From positions 4,278,001 through 4,342,000 of the forward strand of contig NZ_JQMJ01000004.1 of assembly GCF_000744655.1 (NCBI RefSeq): DNA of 64,000 nt, given 5' to 3'. The stretch's first letter is position 1. Every line of letters starts with the position of its first letter. Origin of the DNA: Streptacidiphilus rugosus AM-16. Its GTDB lineage: Bacteria > Actinomycetota > Actinomycetes > Streptomycetales > Streptomycetaceae. Made by a program: the position numbers and the translations under genes. Of the stretch, positions 60,122 through 64,000 are shown one piece after another. The notes under the pieces were generated by a model. The model had not been told where the DNA came from and ran no database searches. It saw only the letters and a list, made by a program, of their open reading frames with translations.

Positions 60122-61975
60122 TCAGAGGTCGAGCGTGACCCGGTAGCGGCGCAGCCAGGCGTCCATGGCCAGGACGATCTCGCCCGCGTTGCGGATGTCC
60201 GAGCCGGGGGCCGAGGCGACCGTCTCGGCCAGGGCGGGAAGGTCGAGGAGGTCGCGCACGGCGGCGTTCGGATCGCCCAGCAGGTCGCGCAGGTCGGAGC
60301 GGAGCGTCTCGGCATAGCGGGGGTCCTGGGTGGAGGGGTAGGGGCTCTTGACCCGTCGGGCGACGCTGTCCGGCAGGACGTCCCTGCAGGCGGCACGGAG
60401 CAGCGACTTCTCCCTGCCGTCGAAGGTCTTCAGCGCCCAGGGCGTGTTGAACACGTACTGCACCAGGCGGTGGTCGCAGAACGGCACCCGCACCTCCAGG
60501 CCGGTCGCCATGGAGGCGCGGTCCTTGCGGTCGAGCAGGATCTGCACGAACCGGGTCAGGTGCAGGTAGCCGACCCCACGCATGCGCCGCTCCGTACCGG
60601 TCTCGCCGGCCAGGCGGGGTACCTCGGCGAGGGCCTCGTGGTAGCGGGCCTCCTGGTAGCCGGGCAGGTCCAGCTTGGCCAGCAGACCGGGCGTCAGCAG
60701 CGCGTTGGGCGCCAGTCCGCTGCCCTGCGCGGCGAAGCCCTGCTCGATGGCGAAGAGCCAGGGGAAGGTGCCGCTGTTGACCGCCTTCGGATCGTGGAAC
60801 CAGCTGTAGCCGCCGAAGACCTCGTCGGCGGCCTCACCGGAGATGGCGACCGTGGAGTGCTCGCGGATCTTTCTGAAGAGCAGGTAGAGCGAGGTGTCGC
60901 CCTCGCCGAGGCTGAACGGCAGGTCGCGGGCGACCACGACGGCGTCGCGGTTGGCGCGCTCCATCAGGTCGTCGGAGTCCAGCAGCACGACCTCGTGCCG
61001 CGAGCCGACGTGGTCGGCCAGGGCCTGTGCGAACGGGCCGTCGGGTGTGCCGCGCAGCGAGTCCGGCCGGAAGTTCTCCGTCTGCCCGACGAAGTCCACG
61101 GCGAAGGAGCGCACCGGCCCCTCCCCCGTCCCGGCCAGGCGCTTCGCGGCCAGCGCGGTGATGACGGAAGAGTCCAGGCCGCCGGAGAGCAGGGTGCACA
61201 GCGGCACGTCCGCGACGAGCTGGCGGGCCACGATGTCGTCGAGTAGTTCGCGGACGTGGGCGACGGTGGTGTCCGTGTCGTCGGTGTGCTCGTGCGCCTC
61301 CAGCGCCCAGTAGCGGCGCTCGGTCGCCCCCTGCCGTCCGACGCGCAGCGTGTGACCGGGCCGGAGTTCGCGCATGCCCCGGTAGACGGCGTGGCCGGGC
61401 GTCTTGACGAAGGCGAGGAGTTCCGCGAAGCCTTCGAGGTCGACCGCCGCCCTGACCTCGGGGTGGGCCAGGACGGCCTTGGGCTCGGAGCCGAAGATCA
61501 CTCCGTCCGGGGTGCGGTGGTAGTAGAGCGGCTTGATGCCCATCCGGTCGCGGACCAGCAGCAGTTCCTCGCGCCGGGGGTCCCACAGCGCGAACGCGTA
61601 CATGCCGTTGAGGTGCGCGGTGAAGTCCTCGCCCCACTCCAGGTAGGCGTGCAGGGCGACCTCGGTGTCGCTGAGGGTGCGGAAGACGTGTCCGCGGGCG
61701 GCCAGATCGGCGCGCAGCTCACGGTAGTTGTAGATCTCTCCGCTGTAGGTGACGGCCACCAGGGTCCGGCCGTCCCGCTCCACCGTCATGGGCTGCCTGC
61801 CGCCCTCGAGGTCGATGACGGCGAGCCTGCGGTGCCCAAGGCCCACGTGCCGGTCGAGCCAGACGCCCTCGCCGTCCGGCCCCCGGCAGAGCATGGTCTC
61901 GGTCATGGCACTGAGGGTGGCGTGTTCGTTGCTGAGGTCCCGGTCGAACGAGACCCATCCCGTGATCCCGCACAT
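60122..61975 (-). CDS. asnB: Asparagine synthase (glutamine-hydrolysing)
   Basis: ATP-dependent amidotransferase making Asn from Asp and Gln. 617 residues. The nucleophile Cys2 is followed by GITGWVSF; RGPDGEG and YSGEIYNYRELR complete the glutaminase domain (1-210). The synthetase domain has LLSGGLDSSVITALAA (PPi loop), AISGEAADEVFGGY and a C-terminal PFCDHRLVQYVFN. Start at the ATG at 61975 is fixed because Cys2 must be the second residue. It stands alone on the minus strand and ends 25 bases from the sigma-factor operon end. The upstream 270 bp hold two hairpins but no gene. Confidence 0.93.
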   Translation of the reverse strand: MCGITGWVSFDRDLSNEHATLSAMTETMLCRGPDGEGVWLDRHVGLGHRRLAVIDLEGGRQPMTVERDGRTLVAVTYSGEIYNYRELRADLAARGHVFRTLSDTEVALHAYLEWGEDFTAHLNGMYAFALWDPRREELLLVRDRMGIKPLYYHRTPDGVIFGSEPKAVLAHPEVRAAVDLEGFAELLAFVKTPGHAVYRGMRELRPGHTLRVGRQGATERRYWALEAHEHTDDTDTTVAHVRELLDDIVARQLVADVPLCTLLSGGLDSSVITALAAKRLAGTGEGPVRSFAVDFVGQTENFRPDSLRGTPDGPFAQALADHVGSRHEVVLLDSDDLMERANRDAVVVARDLPFSLGEGDTSLYLLFRKIREHSTVAISGEAADEVFGGYSWFHDPKAVNSGTFPWLFAIEQGFAAQGSGLAPNALLTPGLLAKLDLPGYQEARYHEALAEVPRLAGETGTERRMRGVGYLHLTRFVQILLDRKDRASMATGLEVRVPFCDHRLVQYVFNTPWALKTFDGREKSLLRAACRDVLPDSVARRVKSPYPSTQDPRYAETLRSDLRDLLGDPNAAVRDLLDLPALAETVASAPGSDIRNAGEIVLAMDAWLRRYRVTLDL

Positions 61976-62196
61976 GCGGCTGCGTGGCCCTTCTTCGAGG
62001 GTCGGCTGCGTCGCCCCGTGCGGCCGCCGACGAGACGACGCTAGGAGCGGTTCTTGCGCGAATCAACGGTGCGTCAGCCGAATCGATCCGATCTGGCCAG
62101 CTGCACAAGGGAGTTGGGAGATCCCCCACTCCCGGCCGACATGTTCGCGCGGCACCGCGGTGTCGACGGCCCGTTGCTGCCGCGTCCGCTCATTGG

Positions 62197-62230
62197 CCGG
62201 TTCCCGCCCCCGCCCGAGGGCGGGAGCCGG
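62197..62230 (-). terminator. Terminator hairpin after the secreted phosphoesterase gene
   Basis: CCGGTTCCCGCCC (62197-62209) and GGGCGGGAGCCGG (62218-62230) pair over 13 bp with one G-T, 8-base loop, 20 bases past the gene's stop. A second, weaker hairpin (GGGAGTtGGG against CCCcACTCCC) sits at 62109-62133 nearer asnB. Confidence 0.85.
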
Positions 62231-62249
62231 GACGGGACCTGAGACAGGG

Positions 62250-64000
62250 TCAGCTGCCGAGGGTCATCGCGATGTCGTCGGCGTAGCCGTCGTCGCCGGT
62301 GCCCGCGGAGCGGGTGAAGCTGACGGTGAACTTCACCGAGGCGGTGCCGACCGGCACGGTTCCGGTGACCGACCGGTAGAGCAGCCCGGTCGCGTTGCCG
62401 CGCTGCGCGGCGGTCACCGGGGCGAGCGTGGCGGTGCCGAGGGAGGTCCCCGCGGCGTTGAGGAAGGTCGCCACCAGGCCGGCGCTGTCGCCCTGCGAGG
62501 AGTAGCCGCCGAGCCAGGCCGACAGGGTGTAGGGCAGGTTGCCGGCGGCGATCTGCGCGGACTGCGCGGTGACGCCGACCGTCTGGGTCATCGAGGCCGA
62601 CGCGCTGTCGCCCCCGTCGAAGAAGGCCTTGCCGGGGACGGCCGGTGCGGTCGGGCCCTGCGCCGCCGTCGGGAAGCCGCCGCTCGCGCCGTAGCAGACC
62701 TGCTGCGGCGAGCTGGTCAGGGTCCAGCCCTGGGCCGGGGTGCCGGTTCCCTCGGTGGTCTGGCAGGAGCCGGTCTCCGCACCGGGGTTGACGATCGGGA
62801 CCGGGTACGCGGAGGCCGAGTTGCCGACGGTCAGAGTGAAGGAGGCGCTGCCCGCGGCGCCGGTGGCGTCGGTCGCGGTGACGGTCACGTTCGCGGTGCC
62901 GGCCGTGGTGGGCGTGCCGCTGATCAGGCCGCCGGGGCTGACGGACAGTCCGGCGGGCAGACCGGCGGCGGTCCAGCCGAGGGTCTGGGTGGAGTCGGAG
63001 TCGGTGCCGGTCAGCTGCAGGGAGACCGGGGTGCCGACCGTCGCGGTCTGCGCGCCGGGGTTGGCGACGGAGACCTGGTCTCCGGTCGCGGTGTTGGTGA
63101 AGACCTCGTTGTAGGGCGTGGCCCACTTGTCGTTGTTGGTCATGGTCGAGGTCAGGCCGAGGGCACCCTCGATCACGCGGGCGGTGCTGTAGTGGTCGTA
63201 GCGGTTGGCGTCCTGGTAGCCCGCCTTGACGGTGCCCTGCGAGCCGATGGCCAGGGTCATCACCTGGTTGGTCTGGCCGGGACCGAAGCCGCCGGGCGAG
63301 TTCGCGCCGTCCTCGTCGGTGGTGACGATCAGCAGGGACCTCTGCTGGGTCCAGGCCGGGGAGGCGAACAGCGTGGGCAGGGTCTGCGAGAGCCAGGTGT
63401 CACCGGCGGCGATGCCGCAGCCCTCCATGTCGTCGCAGGAGTCGGCGTCGGCCCAGACGAAGGCGGGGGTGGTGGCGGCGGAGGCCAGGTCGGTGGTGAG
63501 CAGCTGCGGCAGCGGCTGCCAGTGGGCCTGGCAGTAGGCGTTGTCGTTCTTCATCCTCGCCGCGTAGTAGAAGGGCGCGTCGTCGTTCTCGTAGTTGCCG
63601 CTGCTGGTGGTCTGGCAGTTGCTGGTCTGCGACTGGACGTACTCCTTCCAGCTCTTGCCCACGGCGTCGAGGTTGTCGCCGAGCCCGTTGTTGGTCGCGG
63701 TGCAGGCCGGGTCGGTGATGCAGTTCGAGCCGGGGGTGCTGTGCGCGCTGCGGCCGTAGGAGCTGCCGAAGGCGATGGCCTCGTAGTTGGGGTCGGAGTT
63801 GTGCGTGTTGGCGTGGTAGTTCGTCAGCAGCGACCCCATCGGGACCAGGGTGTTGTTGATGTACGGCGCGGCGCTGTTGCCGATGATGCCCGCGCCGCCG
63901 TCGACGGTGTTGGACGTCGCGGAGAGGTTGTTGTTCTCCATCATCACGAGGAAGACGTGGTCGAAGCCGGGGACGGTGGAGGCCGGGACGGAGAGCGTGG
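62250..64000 (-). CDS. Secreted phosphoesterase family protein with Ig-like domain (N-terminus beyond right edge)
   Basis: About 583 residues are visible; the gene is cut at the right edge. The phosphoesterase (phospholipase C/acid phosphatase, PF04185 type) domain starts at the family signature FDHVFLVMMENNNLS. It continues with YHANTHNSDPNYEAIAFGS, ADADSCDDMEGCGIAAGD and TTDEDGANSPGGFG, containing metal and catalytic residues. A He_PIG-type Ig-like domain (GTPVSLQLTGTDSDSTQTLGWTAAGLPAGLSVSPGG) follows. A C-terminal carbohydrate-binding-like beta domain ends the protein. It is probably exported and acts on phospholipids or phosphoesters outside the cell. A strong hairpin follows. Confidence 0.88.
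   Translation of the reverse strand, partial: TLSVPASTVPGFDHVFLVMMENNNLSATSNTVDGGAGIIGNSAAPYINNTLVPMGSLLTNYHANTHNSDPNYEAIAFGSSYGRSAHSTPGSNCITDPACTATNNGLGDNLDAVGKSWKEYVQSQTSNCQTTSSGNYENDDAPFYYAARMKNDNAYCQAHWQPLPQLLTTDLASAATTPAFVWADADSCDDMEGCGIAAGDTWLSQTLPTLFASPAWTQQRSLLIVTTDEDGANSPGGFGPGQTNQVMTLAIGSQGTVKAGYQDANRYDHYSTARVIEGALGLTSTMTNNDKWATPYNEVFTNTATGDQVSVANPGAQTATVGTPVSLQLTGTDSDSTQTLGWTAAGLPAGLSVSPGGLISGTPTTAGTANVTVTATDATGAAGSASFTLTVGNSASAYPVPIVNPGAETGSCQTTEGTGTPAQGWTLTSSPQQVCYGASGGFPTAAQGPTAPAVPGKAFFDGGDSASASMTQTVGVTAQSAQIAAGNLPYTLSAWLGGYSSQGDSAGLVATFLNAAGTSLGTATLAPVTAAQRGNATGLLYRSVTGTVPVGTASVKFTVSFTRSAGTGDDGYADDIAMTLGS

Overview
The window is high-GC actinobacterial DNA. It has codon-biased genes with GGAGG-type ribosome sites, many GTG starts, several probable leaderless transcripts, Tat and Sec exported proteins, SpoIIE-type phosphatases, a SigE-family sigma factor and a class F sortase. 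The 2-methylisoborneol (earthy odour) operon with its encapsulin shell points to a Streptomycetaceae chromosome (Streptomyces, Kitasatospora or Streptacidiphilus). The genus cannot be fixed from this window. No phage, IS element, tRNA, rRNA or CRISPR was seen.

Layout. 1-13.5 kb: a short-chain dehydrogenase (cut by the left edge) divergent from a MarR regulator, two SpoIIE phosphatases, a stand-alone MASE1 membrane protein, a cysteine-protease-like protein, the 25-residue ribosomal protein bL37, small conserved proteins, two secreted proteins of unknown role, an ArsR-type regulator and a secreted BNR-repeat protein. 13.5-15.6 kb: a minus-strand unit of DUF4389, tenA and a frameshifted TVP38 gene. 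15.9-20.8 kb: an HTH/TPR regulator, then the encapsulin 2B shell gene, the 2-methylisoborneol synthase (its cargo) and geranyl diphosphate C-methyltransferase. 21-32 kb: a PAS-GAF-SpoIIE phosphatase, a Cys-rich microprotein behind a CsoR-like site, GH38 alpha-mannosidase, a Tat-exported KstD-like flavoprotein, a di-Mop protein, a DyP peroxidase and a secreted GH59 plus ricin-type enzyme. 32-47 kb: mixed metabolic, envelope and regulatory genes, including a lipoprotein hydrolase, patatin, sortase F with a candidate partner, a cholesterol-oxidase-like flavoprotein, a DUF222/HNH protein, DUF2252, an XRE/epimerase divergent pair and a phosphodiesterase.

47.6-57 kb is the conserved housekeeping block on the minus strand: priA, def, fmt, rsmB, rpe and guaB1, interrupted by one plus-strand HTH gene. 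56.6-64 kb: a reductase/TetR divergent pair, a three-gene unit (secreted protein, SigE-type sigma factor, membrane protein with the same outer domain), asnB, and a secreted phosphoesterase cut by the right edge.

Four themes stand out. (1) The encapsulated terpene pathway and its upstream regulator. (2) Regulator-plus-divergent-target pairs with clear inverted-repeat operators: MarR, XRE, TetR and a CsoR-like site. (3) Short tandem repeats that begin at or just after stop codons in several unrelated genes. (4) Enzymes missing a signature residue or motif: the covalent-FAD His in the cholesterol-oxidase-like protein, the helicase motifs in PriA, and the cyclic-nucleotide Arg in the encapsulin.
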